Shown here: positions 1 to 8,988 of the stretch, one piece after another
Layout: the number at the start of each line of letters is the position of its first letter
Position numbering within the stretch: position 1 is the stretch's first letter
Assembly (NCBI RefSeq): GCF_001435445.1
Contig: NZ_AZDH01000001.1
Location: forward strand, 124,001-188,000
Reading direction: 5' to 3'
Source: Companilactobacillus kimchii DSM 13961 = JCM 10707
GTDB lineage: Bacteria > Bacillota > Bacilli > Lactobacillales > Lactobacillaceae
DNA length: 64,000 nt
The notes under the pieces: generated by a model
The model's database searches: none
What the model was told of the DNA's origin: nothing
What the model saw: only the letters and a program-made list of their open reading frames with translations
Translations under genes and position numbers: made by a program

Positions 1-1083
1 GAATTCTGGTTCCCAACTATGCCCAAATGGATTGCCGGCGTAGTTGTTGTCGTTACATTATGCCTTGCTAACCTTTCATCTGTCAAAGCATATGGTGAAT
101 TGGAATTCTGGTTTGCTTTAATCAAAGTTTTAACAATTATCATGATGATTATTTTGGGATTCTTCGTTATCGTCTTTGGAGTTGGTAATCATGGTCATCC
201 AGTTGGCATTAGCAATCTCTGGACTCACGGTGGATTCTTCACTGGCGGTTTAAAAGGATTCATCTTTGCTCTATCTATTGTTGTCGCTTCTTATCAAGGA
301 ATCGAAGTTATTGGTATCACAGCTGGTGAAGCTGAAAATCCTCAAGAAAATATCGTCAAAGCAATTCGTTCAATCGTTGGACGTATTCTAATTTTCTATA
401 TTGGAGCTATCTTTGTTATCGTAGCTATTTATCCTTGGGATAAATTAGGTACAATCGGGTCACCTTTCGTTGAAACATTCTCTAAAGTTGGAATTACTTT
501 TGCAGCTGAAATCATCAATTTCGTTATGTTAACAGCCGCTATGTCAGGTTGTAACTCTGGTATTTTCAGTTCCAGTAGAATGCTTTATACACTAGGATTA
601 GAGAAACATTTACCTAAGTCATTCGTAAAGCTATCTCGTCATAACGTTCCATACATTCCTGTATTAGCCATTTCTATTGGTATCTTAATTGGATTAATTT
701 TGAACTACTCATTGCCCGTTCTATTACATACTTCCGGTGATGTCTTCGTTATCGTTTATAGTTCAAGTGTTCTTCCAGGTATGGTTCCTTGGTTCGTTAT
801 CCTCTTTAGTGAATTAAGATTCCGAAAAATTAATAAGGATAAGATGAAGGATCATCCCTTCAAAATGCCGCTTTTCCCTATCAGTAACTACTTAGCAATT
901 ATTTCCTTAATAATTATTTTGATATTCATGTTCTTAAACCCTGAGACAACAGTCTCACTGCTTGTAGGAGTTGTTTTCTTGATTGTCATGTCAATCATCT
1001 ACTTCTTAAAAGAACGCGGTAAAGTACCTGTTAAGGACACTAAACCAGAACCATTTTCAAACTTTGAAGAAAATAAAGATTAA
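1..1083 (+). CDS. Amino-acid permease, APC superfamily (AAT family), 5' end missing
   Basis: The frame is open from base 1 (codons for EFWFPT precede the first internal Met), so the gene starts outside the window and 360 C-terminal residues remain. It is an integral membrane proton-coupled amino-acid importer. The run EFWFALIKVLTIIMMII, the ITAGEAENP motif, the NSGIFSSSRMLYTL segment and about eight remaining hydrophobic helices are typical of the AAT family that includes CycA (D-serine/D-alanine/glycine) and related permeases. The exact substrate cannot be read from the sequence. The hydrophilic tail ends about 10 bases before a bidirectional terminator shared with the convergent nitroreductase. 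Confidence 0.88.
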   Translation, partial: EFWFPTMPKWIAGVVVVVTLCLANLSSVKAYGELEFWFALIKVLTIIMMIILGFFVIVFGVGNHGHPVGISNLWTHGGFFTGGLKGFIFALSIVVASYQGIEVIGITAGEAENPQENIVKAIRSIVGRILIFYIGAIFVIVAIYPWDKLGTIGSPFVETFSKVGITFAAEIINFVMLTAAMSGCNSGIFSSSRMLYTLGLEKHLPKSFVKLSRHNVPYIPVLAISIGILIGLILNYSLPVLLHTSGDVFVIVYSSSVLPGMVPWFVILFSELRFRKINKDKMKDHPFKMPLFPISNYLAIISLIIILIFMFLNPETTVSLLVGVVFLIVMSIIYFLKERGKVPVKDTKPEPFSNFEENKD

Positions 1084-1084
1084 C

Positions 1085-1126
1085 AAAAAACGTGCTAATT
1101 CTTAACTGAATTAACACGTTTTTTTG
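1085..1126. terminator. Bidirectional rho-independent terminator
   Basis: AACGTGCTAATTC pairs with GAATTAACACGTT across a 6-base loop. An A-run on the left and a T-run on the right let it serve both the permease and the convergent nitroreductase. Confidence 0.85.
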
Positions 1127-1131
1127 ATTAA

Positions 1132-1779
1132 TTACATAAAATCAGTAACATCTTTAACATCATAACGAACTGACTTAGTATAGTCACCTTCTGGCTTACC
1201 AATAGCAACGGCTGTAACTGGAATGTATCTTTCACTATCCAAACCGAAGGTTGAAGCAATTTTACCAAAATCATAGCCTGACATTGGGTTAGCTTCATAA
1301 CCATGAGCACGGGCAACTAGTAGCAATTGCATAGCAGCCATACTGCCGTCGATTGTAGCATCCTTTTCAAGGAAACTTCTGTCAGCATGTTCATACAAAG
1401 GTAAGAATGTCTTGAAGACCTTATCACGTTCCTCAGGGCTGATTTGACCATTCTCACAAGCCTTATTCCAAACATCACGGTACTTGTAATGTGATTGTGT
1501 ATCACCTAAAACAAAGATAATAGCTGAACAACTGTCAGTCTGTGGATAGTTGAAAGGCATCATAACAGAGTGAGCCTTTTTCTTACCCTCTTCATCATCA
1601 CAAACAACAAAATGCCATGATTGTAAGTTACAAGCTGAAGGAGCAGTAATTGTTTCTTCAAGCATCTCTGAAATTTCTTCACGAGAAATCTTTACATCAC
1701 TTTGGAACTTTCTATACGAATGACGATCAAACATAATATCTTTAAAATCATTATTAACTAAATTTTTTGTTTCATCCAT
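1132..1779 (-). CDS. Nitroreductase family oxidoreductase
   Basis: A 215-residue FMN-dependent NAD(P)H oxidoreductase of the nitroreductase superfamily, cytoplasmic and normally a homodimer. The N-terminal DRHSYRKF segment (the R-S-x-R-x-F flavin phosphate motif), the TITAPSACNLQSWHF stretch and the late glycine-containing GYEANPMSGYDF region are the family's FMN-binding landmarks. The length is typical. An ATG preceded by GGAGATG sets the start. The physiological substrate (quinone, nitroaromatic, flavin) is unknown. The gene stands alone, convergent with the permease. Confidence 0.85.
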   Translation of the reverse strand: MDETKNLVNNDFKDIMFDRHSYRKFQSDVKISREEISEMLEETITAPSACNLQSWHFVVCDDEEGKKKAHSVMMPFNYPQTDSCSAIIFVLGDTQSHYKYRDVWNKACENGQISPEERDKVFKTFLPLYEHADRSFLEKDATIDGSMAAMQLLLVARAHGYEANPMSGYDFGKIASTFGLDSERYIPVTAVAIGKPEGDYTKSVRYDVKDVTDFM

Positions 1780-2010
1780 TAATCTTCATCTCCAAATATT
1801 TGTCATACTTAATTCTACCGCCTTAGTTGACCCTTGTAAACACTTTCACAAACGGTATAGATGAAGCTTCATTATCCTAAACTCAACAGTATTCAATGAA
1901 AAACAGTATAGATTCCAATCAAACTTTAGTAATAGCCAATATTCCATCCAAATAAATATTGATCCACTATTCAATAATTCAAAAACATAAAAAACAAGAA
2001 CAACACACCA
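1780..2010. other. AT-rich intergenic stretch upstream of the nitroreductase
   Basis: About 230 bases with no credible gene. It must carry the nitroreductase promoter, reading leftward, but I cannot point to a convincing -35/-10 pair. The right side runs into structured element A1. A short reading frame at 1959-2213 lies across that hairpin and is not considered a gene. Confidence 0.5.
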
Positions 2011-2174
2011 GTCCGGAGCAACAAGAAAATTGGCTCAGCCATGAGATTTGCCTTAGCAATTTATTGCTTAGGCAAAGGCCAAGATTGAAGACCCATGATT
2101 TTGTGCGAAGTACAAAATTATTAGCTTCAAGTCGGCCCATGGCGTTCCAGCCAAATTTTCTTGTTGTGGAGGAC
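2011..2174. repeat. Structured intergenic element A, long copy (A1)
   Basis: A 164-bp imperfect palindrome. The outer arms (GTCC..GAGCAACAAGAAAAT and TTTTCTTGTTGTGGAGGAC) pair over about 25 bases. Inside are a hairpin of TTGCCTTAGCAAT with ATTGCTTAGGCAA (2047-2076), a TTTTGT/ACAAAA hairpin (2099-2117), a TTGAAG/CTTCAA helix and a CCATG/CATGG helix. The same outer arms, with the middle deleted, recur at 58937-58988. It lies beyond the MMPL gene's terminator. It could be a non-autonomous mobile repeat or a structured RNA. Confidence 0.7.
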
Positions 2175-2211
2175 GGCATATTTCCACTATCTCCAATAGA
2201 ACTATGGTTAT

Positions 2212-2257
2212 AAAAAAGGTCCAGCAGCTCAACATTGAGTCACTGGATCTTTTATTT
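2212..2257. terminator. Rho-independent terminator of the MMPL gene
   Basis: AAAAGGTCCAG..CTCAA ca TTGAG..CTGGATCTTTT forms a two-part stem. On the minus strand it ends in a T-run, just after the MMPL stop codon. Confidence 0.8.
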
Positions 2258-2261
2258 TTAA

Positions 2262-5200
2262 CTATTTAGTTTCTTTTGAAGCTTTCTTTTTCTTAAGATC
2301 GCCATGTTCACTCATTTCATGCCATTCAGCTAAACTGATCAAACTGGACATAGTCATTGGTAAGATAAAGACTAAGACAACCAATCCGATAATTACACCT
2401 AGAGCAACTTGAATCAAGGTTGTAACACCACTAGGAATCAAAGCAGCAAAGGTACCACTCAAAATAATAGCAGCACTGATAACAACTGCACCGATTGCTG
2501 TAGCAGCTCTCAACATTTGACTCTTTAAGTTAGCATCATCGTGATCATCCCTATAACGAATCATTAGGAAGATACTGTAATCAACACCTAAAGCCATCAA
2601 CATAATGAAAGTAAAGAATGGTGTATTCCAACTCAATAATGGTCTACCCAAGAAGGTTGCAGAAATCATTCTTGTTAAACTCATTGAAACAGCATAAGCA
2701 GTTAACAATGTACCGATAATCATCATTGGTTGCAAAATTGATCTAATAACAACGATCAAAGCAATTCCAATACCAATCAACATGATAATAGCTGTACGTT
2801 TGAAGTCACCATTAGCAAGTGTTCTCAAATCGTTATCTTGTGATGTTTGACCACCAATAGCAACCTTAGTTCCAGCTAATGCTCCATGTTTAACTTGAGA
2901 CTTCAAATCTTTTTGCATACGTTTAAATTGAGTATTTGCTTTAGTTGAATTTGGATCACCCTTTAATACAACTGTTAGAGTTGTAATCTTATGATGATCT
3001 GCCATGTATGTATCTAGAGCTGGCTTGAAGGCCTTTGACTTAATTGTAGCCTTAGGTAGATAGAAATCATCACCAATATATGACTTACGTAATTCAGTCA
3101 AATATTGATTCATGGTATCACTACCATTTGCCAAAGTTGTCAATCCATCAGAAGCACTGCCTAGTCCTTGTTGTAATTGTTCAACTTGTGAAGACATTGC
3201 TTGTAACTTAGTATTCAATGTTTGAACACCTGTATTAACTTGTTGACTAGCAGAAGCAACAGTACCAGCTCCACTGTTCAAAGTAGAACTTGATGCATCC
3301 AATGTATTAGTACCACTAGCTAAAGTACTTGCTCCACTAGCAATTTGTGAGTTAGCGCTGGCAAGGCTATTAGCACCTGATGATAATTGACCAGCACCAC
3401 TGGCAACTTGGTTAGCACCACTAGCTAGAGTTTGTGTACCACTAGTTAATTGGCTAACTTGACTTGTTAAGCCAGGAAGTGAACCTGTAAATTGATTAAT
3501 ACCGCTATTCAAAGTACCGGCACCACTGTTTAATTGGTTAATACTACTTACTAATGTAGAAATTTGATTAGCACTTAATTGACCACCAGTTGCTTGGCTA
3601 AGTGCGCCACTACCTTGTAGTTGAGCAAGCAATGGTTTTAATTGGTTAACTGTTGCAGTCAATTGATTCATTTCAGTAGCTAGAGTATTGCTGCCTTGAC
3701 TCAATTGTTGAACTTGACCAGTCAATGTAGGCAAACTAGCTGCTGCACTACCAACACTAGATGCTAATTGATTAGAACCGCTAGCAACTTGGTTAGCGCC
3801 ACTAGCCAAAGTCTGTGTACTTGAAGCTAAAGTATTTGCACCACTGGCCGCTTGGCTACTACCAGAAGCTAATTGTTGTGCTCCTGAATTAGCACTTGAA
3901 ACGCCAGCTGTGTAATTACTGATACCAGATTGCAACTGTTGTGTACCAGATTGTAACTCTTGAGTACCATCGGCCAATTGTTGAACTTGGCTCATGCTAC
4001 CACTGATATTTGCGTTACTTAATTGTGTATTTGCACTATCTAATCCTGATTTAATAGTATTTAAACCCTTTTTAGATGAATCTAACCCTTTAGTAATAGT
4101 CTTCAATTGATCCTTCAAATACATTGAACCAATCTTACTACCACCTGGTTCAGTTACAGAAGCAACTGTCTTAACACCATCTTCTTTTTGAAGGTATTGT
4201 GTTAACTGATCGACAGCAGCTAGTTTCGATTGAGTATTTAACTTCTTGTCACTCTGAATATAAATTGTGATAGGAGCTGTCATACCTTTGGAGAAGTGCT
4301 TTTGAATTATCTCGTATCCAGCCTTTGACTTGTAACTGCTTGGTAATTCATCAGCATTATTAAAGTTCAAATCAGCGTTCATAGTCATAACGAATGGAAT
4401 TGCTAAAATAACAATTACACCCAAGACAATAGCTGGCTGTGCCAAAGCTGTCTTAGATAATCCATGCCATAAACGACTTGAACTACTACCGTTAGAAATC
4501 TTACTTGGCCAGAACATTTTTGGACCAAGTACAGCCATGAAGAACATGTTCAATGTCAATAGAACTGGCAATAGAACAAGAACACCAATTGCGACAGCTG
4601 AAGCACTTTGATAGAACGAGAACTTAGCTAACCACAAAACTGAAAATCCGATTAGAACTGAAATTCCTGAATAGAGAACTGTACGACCACCATGTTTACG
4701 AGTTGACCTCATCGCCGAAACTGGATCTAGTCCATCTGCCAACGCTCCCTTAAAGTAATCGTAAAGTAAAATGTTGTAATCAGTACCAATACCAAACAAG
4801 ACAACGACTAAGAAGACTTGGGTAAAGTTAGAGATTGGGAATCCAGCATGTTGTGCTAAATTCATAACAACACTCAAACTGGTAACAAAGGCCACACCAA
4901 CGTTTAATAAGGAAATAATTGGTACGATTGGCGAACGGAAGACTAAGATCAAAACGATAAAGATGAAGATAACCGCAATAACTTCAGTCTTCTGAATACC
5001 TTTCTCAGTTACAGTTGAGAAGTCGTCATTCAAGGCATCACTACCTGTGACGTAAGTATTAATACCAGAAGTCTTCAACTGACTATTAAGCTCTTTTACT
5101 TGATGCTTAACAGTTCCATTAGCCTTAACCGTGATCTGGGCTAACTGAGTTGTTTTGTCCTTAGAAACCAACTGCTTCTTTGTTTCAGCATTATCTGTTG

Positions 5201-5516
5201 GTCCCATAACATTTGTAATACTCAAACCTGATTCATTCTCTAATTCAGATAGAGTATCCTTAATTTCTTCGGTTTGATTAGAAGAAAGCTTTTGACTTCC
5301 ATTACTAAAAACGGCTGTATATGTACGAACCGATTTATTGTTATTCGCTTTTTTCTGAATCTTATTAGCTACTTCACTCTCCACTGTGTTGGGTAGCTTT
5401 ATCCCACCATTTTCTCTGACTAGCTCTGAAACATTTGGCATAGCGACGATTGCAATCAAGATTACAACCAGCCATACGATCAGTGCTGGCCACTGTTTAC
5501 GACGAAAATCTTTCAT
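2262..5516 (-). CDS. MMPL-family (RND superfamily) membrane transporter with long coiled-coil central domain
   Basis: A protein of about 1084 residues with one N-terminal helix (about residues 11-31), an extracellular region, a five-to-six helix bundle holding the proton-relay motif GIGTDYNILLYDYF, a central region of roughly 400 residues built of repeated Ser/Ala/Gln/Gly units (LASGANQVASGSNQL type) predicted to form a long extracellular coiled coil, and a second helix bundle with the matching LGVDYSIFLMIRYRDD motif. It is related to the YdfJ/YhgE type of exporter; lipids, peptides or toxic compounds are possible cargo. A GTG three codons upstream would start only 2 bases after AAGGGA, so the ATG at 5516 (11-base spacing) is preferred. 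The divergent TetR gene suggests drug-responsive control. Confidence 0.85.
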   Translation of the reverse strand: MKDFRRKQWPALIVWLVVILIAIVAMPNVSELVRENGGIKLPNTVESEVANKIQKKANNNKSVRTYTAVFSNGSQKLSSNQTEEIKDTLSELENESGLSITNVMGPTDNAETKKQLVSKDKTTQLAQITVKANGTVKHQVKELNSQLKTSGINTYVTGSDALNDDFSTVTEKGIQKTEVIAVIFIFIVLILVFRSPIVPIISLLNVGVAFVTSLSVVMNLAQHAGFPISNFTQVFLVVVLFGIGTDYNILLYDYFKGALADGLDPVSAMRSTRKHGGRTVLYSGISVLIGFSVLWLAKFSFYQSASAVAIGVLVLLPVLLTLNMFFMAVLGPKMFWPSKISNGSSSSRLWHGLSKTALAQPAIVLGVIVILAIPFVMTMNADLNFNNADELPSSYKSKAGYEIIQKHFSKGMTAPITIYIQSDKKLNTQSKLAAVDQLTQYLQKEDGVKTVASVTEPGGSKIGSMYLKDQLKTITKGLDSSKKGLNTIKSGLDSANTQLSNANISGSMSQVQQLADGTQELQSGTQQLQSGISNYTAGVSSANSGAQQLASGSSQAASGANTLASSTQTLASGANQVASGSNQLASSVGSAAASLPTLTGQVQQLSQGSNTLATEMNQLTATVNQLKPLLAQLQGSGALSQATGGQLSANQISTLVSSINQLNSGAGTLNSGINQFTGSLPGLTSQVSQLTSGTQTLASGANQVASGAGQLSSGANSLASANSQIASGASTLASGTNTLDASSSTLNSGAGTVASASQQVNTGVQTLNTKLQAMSSQVEQLQQGLGSASDGLTTLANGSDTMNQYLTELRKSYIGDDFYLPKATIKSKAFKPALDTYMADHHKITTLTVVLKGDPNSTKANTQFKRMQKDLKSQVKHGALAGTKVAIGGQTSQDNDLRTLANGDFKRTAIIMLIGIGIALIVVIRSILQPMMIIGTLLTAYAVSMSLTRMISATFLGRPLLSWNTPFFTFIMLMALGVDYSIFLMIRYRDDHDDANLKSQMLRAATAIGAVVISAAIILSGTFAALIPSGVTTLIQVALGVIIGLVVLVFILPMTMSSLISLAEWHEMSEHGDLKKKKASKETK

Positions 5517-5613
5517 AAAAATCACATTCCCTTAATCAAATTCAGTTATCCATACTTGGACAGTTGTAAAAATACAAATGTAATGATAAGGTTAATTACG
5601 AATTTGGGCAAGA

Positions 5614-5646
5614 GACAAGTCTTGTCATTTTGTCTAAACTTTGACA
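5614..5646. promoter_or_regulatory. Candidate TetR operators between the MMPL exporter and its regulator
   Basis: The divergent intergenic region has a 13-bp near-perfect palindrome GACAAG-T-CTTGTC (5614-5626) and a second dyad TGTC-taaacttt-GACA (5631-5646) just upstream of the regulator's start. Paired dyads here fit autorepression by a TetR protein. This is inference from position and symmetry. Confidence 0.5.
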
Positions 5647-5683
5647 TTTTATGAAAATTGTCCAGAATTGAGGCGCTTACATT

Positions 5684-6277
5684 TTGAAATATGATCCAAA
5701 CGTTAAACAATCACGTGGCATTGAACGCACGCAACGGGCATTTGCGACCGCTATGTTCGATTCCTTAGCTGAGAAACCTTTTGACAAAATTACAGTAAAT
5801 GCTCTCTGCGAAAAAGCTGATTATCCACGTGCCACTTTCTACAACTACTTTGATGACAAATTTGATCTCTTGAATTTCTGTTGGTTCAAATTAGGACAGG
5901 ATACCCATTTGGATGTCACCAATACTCAAGAGAACAAATTGACCATTAAAGAGACCTTTGCGCAGATCTATAAGTTATTCGAAGATTATCAATCTCTACT
6001 ATTGAGTATCATCGAGAATAACCCCCTCGACAGTTCACTCGTCAATCACTTTGTCCGTCACTTTACCGATGTCATTTATGCATCAATCAAAAATAGTGTT
6101 GATACCAAAGCTATCCATACTCCATCAGAATTAGTAGCTCAACATTGTAGTACAACAATTATCGAAATTTTGAAATGGATCTACTTAGGTCAACATAAGG
6201 TAACCCTTGAGGAAGCCGAAACTTACTTGACCGAACTACTCTCTGGACCAATTCATTTACAAAAAGATAAACAATAA
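5684..6277 (+). CDS. TetR/AcrR-family transcriptional regulator
   Basis: A 197-residue repressor. The N-terminal helix-turn-helix is clear (ITVNALCEKADYPRATFYNYF, about residues 35-57), where the ATFYNYF recognition helix is diagnostic of TetR proteins. The C-terminal two-thirds is helical and would bind a ligand, as in the TetR_C_8 type. The only in-frame start with a plausible ribosome site is a TTG preceded by TTGAGG at about 11 bases. It is divergent from the MMPL exporter, with 167 bases between start codons holding dyad repeats, so it probably controls that exporter and itself. Confidence 0.85.
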   Translation: MKYDPNVKQSRGIERTQRAFATAMFDSLAEKPFDKITVNALCEKADYPRATFYNYFDDKFDLLNFCWFKLGQDTHLDVTNTQENKLTIKETFAQIYKLFEDYQSLLLSIIENNPLDSSLVNHFVRHFTDVIYASIKNSVDTKAIHTPSELVAQHCSTTIIEILKWIYLGQHKVTLEEAETYLTELLSGPIHLQKDKQ

Positions 6278-6349
6278 TTTATCAATTTCACCACTTTTTG
6301 CAAAAAAGAGTACCATAGAGGTTATATTTATTATTGAAGGGTGTTTTTT

Positions 6350-7288
6350 ATGGGTGTTTTCTTCTCAAGTATTCAAGGAATTCTTATAATCATTGGCTTA
6401 ATTGCTGTTGGTTATGGTTTAACTCATTTAGGCTGGTTTTCAGAAAATTCAACACAATTAATTGCAAAATTGGTTACGCAAGTTGCTCTACCTACCTATA
6501 TGATTTCAACTATTACCAAAGATTTTACAGCCGAAAAATTGATCAAGCTTTTACCTGACTTAGCTATTCCAGTTTTGTCGATGACTATTTTGATCTTTGT
6601 TTCTATAATTTTAATCAAAGTTTTGAAAATCGATCCTAAGCATAAAGGCCTATTTTCATCAATGTTTTTCAATTCCAATACTGTTTTCGTCGGTTTACCA
6701 GTTAATATGGCACTATTTGGCGAAAAAAGTTTACCTTACGTTTTAGTCTATTACATGGCTAACACAACTTTCTTCTGGACACTTGGAACTTATTTGATTC
6801 AAATGGATGGAGAAATTAAAGGTAAATTCAAACTAAAAACAACTCTCAAAAAGATTTTTTCACCACCATTGATGGGATTTATCATCGGATTAATTTTAGT
6901 TATGCTCCATATTCAATTGCCTAAATTCCTAATGTCAGACTTTGAATACTTGGGTAATTTGACTATTCCTTTATCCATGATTTTCATTGGTATTTCTATC
7001 TACAATGCCGGTTTAAAAAATATCTCGTTTCACAAAGACAATTTGGCGATTCTCTTTGGAAGATTCTTATGTGCCCCATTATTAATGGCTGCTCTCTTCC
7101 TATTCATTCCTGCTACACCTTTGATGAGACAAGTTTTCATAGTCCAAGCGGCTATGCCCGTTATGACTAACGCCCCTGTTGTAGCAAAGCTTTATCACGC
7201 TGATTCTAATTATGCAGCCATTATGGTTACCGAAACTACTTTATTGAGTTTGATCGTTGTGCCTATCATTATGGTTTTAATTAAATAA
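6350..7288 (+). CDS. AEC-family (auxin efflux carrier-like) permease
   Basis: A protein of 312 residues, almost entirely hydrophobic, with about ten membrane helices in two halves. The N-terminal GILIIIGLIAVGYGLTHLGWF, the conserved N-S-N-T-V-F-V-G-L-P stretch and the late QAAMPVMTNAPVVAKLYHAD region are AEC-family signatures. Bacterial members include malate and other carboxylate carriers and the LysX-type efflux proteins; substrate unknown. The GTG at 6341 abuts GAAGG, so the ATG at 6350 (9-base spacing) is the better start. It follows the TetR gene by about 70 bases and could be co-transcribed or independent. Confidence 0.82.
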   Translation: MGVFFSSIQGILIIIGLIAVGYGLTHLGWFSENSTQLIAKLVTQVALPTYMISTITKDFTAEKLIKLLPDLAIPVLSMTILIFVSIILIKVLKIDPKHKGLFSSMFFNSNTVFVGLPVNMALFGEKSLPYVLVYYMANTTFFWTLGTYLIQMDGEIKGKFKLKTTLKKIFSPPLMGFIIGLILVMLHIQLPKFLMSDFEYLGNLTIPLSMIFIGISIYNAGLKNISFHKDNLAILFGRFLCAPLLMAALFLFIPATPLMRQVFIVQAAMPVMTNAPVVAKLYHADSNYAAIMVTETTLLSLIVVPIIMVLIK

Positions 7289-7360
7289 CTTCTAGCTTGT
7301 CATTAATTTGATGAACTTTTTTTGTGAAATTTTATTTCTTCATTCTTAGAAAGGGCTTAC

Positions 7361-7366
7361 AATGAA
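7361..7366 (+). promoter_or_regulatory. Candidate -10 box upstream of lipoate ligase
   Basis: TACAAT lies in the right place, 29 bases before the chosen ATG, but no good -35 hexamer stands at 17 bases. Tentative. Confidence 0.25.
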
Positions 7367-7394
7367 GCTAGTCAATTAAGAAGGAGTGAAGTTT

Positions 7395-8417
7395 ATGTTC
7401 TTTATCGATACGTCTAAAAATGGGAAACCTGTCTACAATGCCATAGTTAATCAGTCTTTGGATAATTACTTAGTAAATGATCTTCGTTTACCCGGCCATG
7501 GATTGATTCTCTATATCAATAATCCTTCGGTCATCGTAGGTGTTCATCAAAATGCCTATGCCGAGGTCAACTTTCCTTACCTTGAGAAAAATAAGATTCA
7601 ATTAGTCCGTAGAACTTCTGGTGGTGGCGCTGTTTACCACGATTATGGTAATTTAATTTTCGAAAACATTATTATCGGTGACGACGAACATTTTGGCGAT
7701 TATGCCTATTTTGCCCAACCAATCATCGATGCTTTGCATGATATGGGCGCTACCGGCGTCGAGATGCGTGGTCGTAACGATATTGTCGTTGACGGCAAGA
7801 AATTCTCTGGCATGACAATGTTTAAAGTTGGCGATTCTTATGCTGCCGGTGGTACTTTGATGTTCGATTTGGACATGGATACTGCCAGCAAAGTCTTAAC
7901 TCCTGAACAAGACAAACTTGAATCTAAAGGTGTTAAGTCTGTTAATAAGCGTATTACTAATATCAAACCTTATCTTGATGAACCATTCAGAAGCATGAAT
8001 GCCAATCAATTTAAAGAAGAATTGTTGAAACGAATCTACCACGTCGACAAACTTTCCGATATTGAAACCTATACTTTGAATGATCATGATTGGAATATTA
8101 TCGATTCTCGTCTAAAGAATAAATACGACACCGACGCCTGGAACTATGGTAAGAATCCTGGTTTCACTAATTATGTTTCTAAACATTACGACATCGGTAC
8201 TGTTGCCTTCAACTTCTCTTTGAAAGATAACAAAATATCCAATATCAAGATTTATGGCGACTTCATTACTGGTGGCGATATTACTTTAATTGAAAAAGCT
8301 CTATTAGGAGCCGAATTCACCAAGGAAGACTTAACCGCTGCTCTTGAAAAGGTTGATTTAACGGCTAATCTGGGTAAAATTGAGCCAGCAATATTGGCTG
8401 ACTTATTATTGTCTTAA
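7395..8417 (+). CDS. lplA: Lipoate-protein ligase A
   Basis: A 340-residue cytoplasmic enzyme that activates lipoate (or octanoate) to lipoyl-AMP and transfers it to a lysine on lipoyl domains, such as the E2 subunit of pyruvate dehydrogenase. Landmarks are the RRTSGGGAVYHDYGNL loop, the KKFSGMTM segment carrying the active-site lysine, and AGGTLMFDLD. The C-terminal third is the LplA accessory domain, so this is a full-length single-chain ligase. AAGGAG sits 8 bases before the ATG, in preference to the upstream GTG inside the ribosome site. It is monocistronic, ended by a strong terminator. Confidence 0.92.
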   Translation: MFFIDTSKNGKPVYNAIVNQSLDNYLVNDLRLPGHGLILYINNPSVIVGVHQNAYAEVNFPYLEKNKIQLVRRTSGGGAVYHDYGNLIFENIIIGDDEHFGDYAYFAQPIIDALHDMGATGVEMRGRNDIVVDGKKFSGMTMFKVGDSYAAGGTLMFDLDMDTASKVLTPEQDKLESKGVKSVNKRITNIKPYLDEPFRSMNANQFKEELLKRIYHVDKLSDIETYTLNDHDWNIIDSRLKNKYDTDAWNYGKNPGFTNYVSKHYDIGTVAFNFSLKDNKISNIKIYGDFITGGDITLIEKALLGAEFTKEDLTAALEKVDLTANLGKIEPAILADLLLS

Positions 8418-8446
8418 AGGACATACTTTCATTATTAGAAAACAAT

Positions 8447-8498
8447 AAAAAAGACTAGTGTAACGGCTGCTTTTAATAGCTGCTGCACTAGTCTTTTT
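8447..8498. terminator. Bidirectional terminator after lplA
   Basis: AAAAAGACTAGTG pairs with CACTAGTCTTTTT, with an inner GGCTGC/GCTGC helix. Flanking A- and T-runs make it usable from both sides (lplA and the DUF898-like gene). The perfect palindrome ATCGTTATAACGAT follows at 8499-8512. Confidence 0.85.
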
Positions 8499-8515
8499 AT
8501 CGTTATAACGATAAG

Positions 8516-8881
8516 CTAATTTACAAAAGTTGTATGTTTAGCTTTCCAATCTTCCAATTTGATATTAACCCAGAACGAATAGATACCAATTGTAATGATC
8601 GATAATAAAAGCCACTTAATCCAATTACCAAATAATTCTAAACCAGTTCCATTGAAGTGCATCCGATGGCCTTCGATTACGGTATGATTAATTTTCCATC
8701 CGTAAACCAAACAAAGTGCCCACGGGTAAAGAATCCCAATCGTGAAAACCGTCATAATGAATCCACCTAAACTCAGCAAGATCAATTCAAAAAGTCCCCC
8801 GTCAAAATACGAATATCTTCCAAACTTCATATTTTGAGATCTAGCTTGTCTCGTACTTGGTTGTTGTTCTTGATTATTCAT
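8516..8881 (-). CDS. DUF898/YjgN-like small membrane protein
   Basis: A protein of 121 residues from an ATG preceded by a G-rich ribosome site (GGGGGGAAAAT); the longer upstream frame lacks one. The N-terminal 20 residues are polar (Gln/Ser-rich). Two hydrophobic segments follow, each ending in the YPWALCLVYGWKINHTVIEGHR or FWVNIKLEDWKAKHT type of motif, which is the duplicated pattern of the DUF898 (YjgN) family. Function is unknown; members are predicted inner-membrane proteins. Convergent with lplA. Confidence 0.7.
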   Translation of the reverse strand: MNNQEQQPSTRQARSQNMKFGRYSYFDGGLFELILLSLGGFIMTVFTIGILYPWALCLVYGWKINHTVIEGHRMHFNGTGLELFGNWIKWLLLSIITIGIYSFWVNIKLEDWKAKHTTFVN

Positions 8882-8988
8882 ATTTTCCCCCCCTGATACA
8901 AAATACTTCCTACAATTATTGTAAATCGTTTGTTCAGCTTTTTGGATACTAGATAGCATCTTTTATTAGTTAATTCGAAAAATAAAAC

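Noticed and set aside
1959-2213. 84-codon open frame on the plus strand
   Set aside because: It lies across the palindromic element A1, has no ribosome site, and a mirror frame exists on the other strand, as expected for an inverted repeat.
5573-5582. TACAAATGTA, a perfect match to the CopY cop box, between the MMPL and TetR genes
   Set aside because: A 10-base AT-rich motif can occur by chance in 64 kb, the MMPL gene has no copper link, and a TetR gene already explains the divergent regulation.
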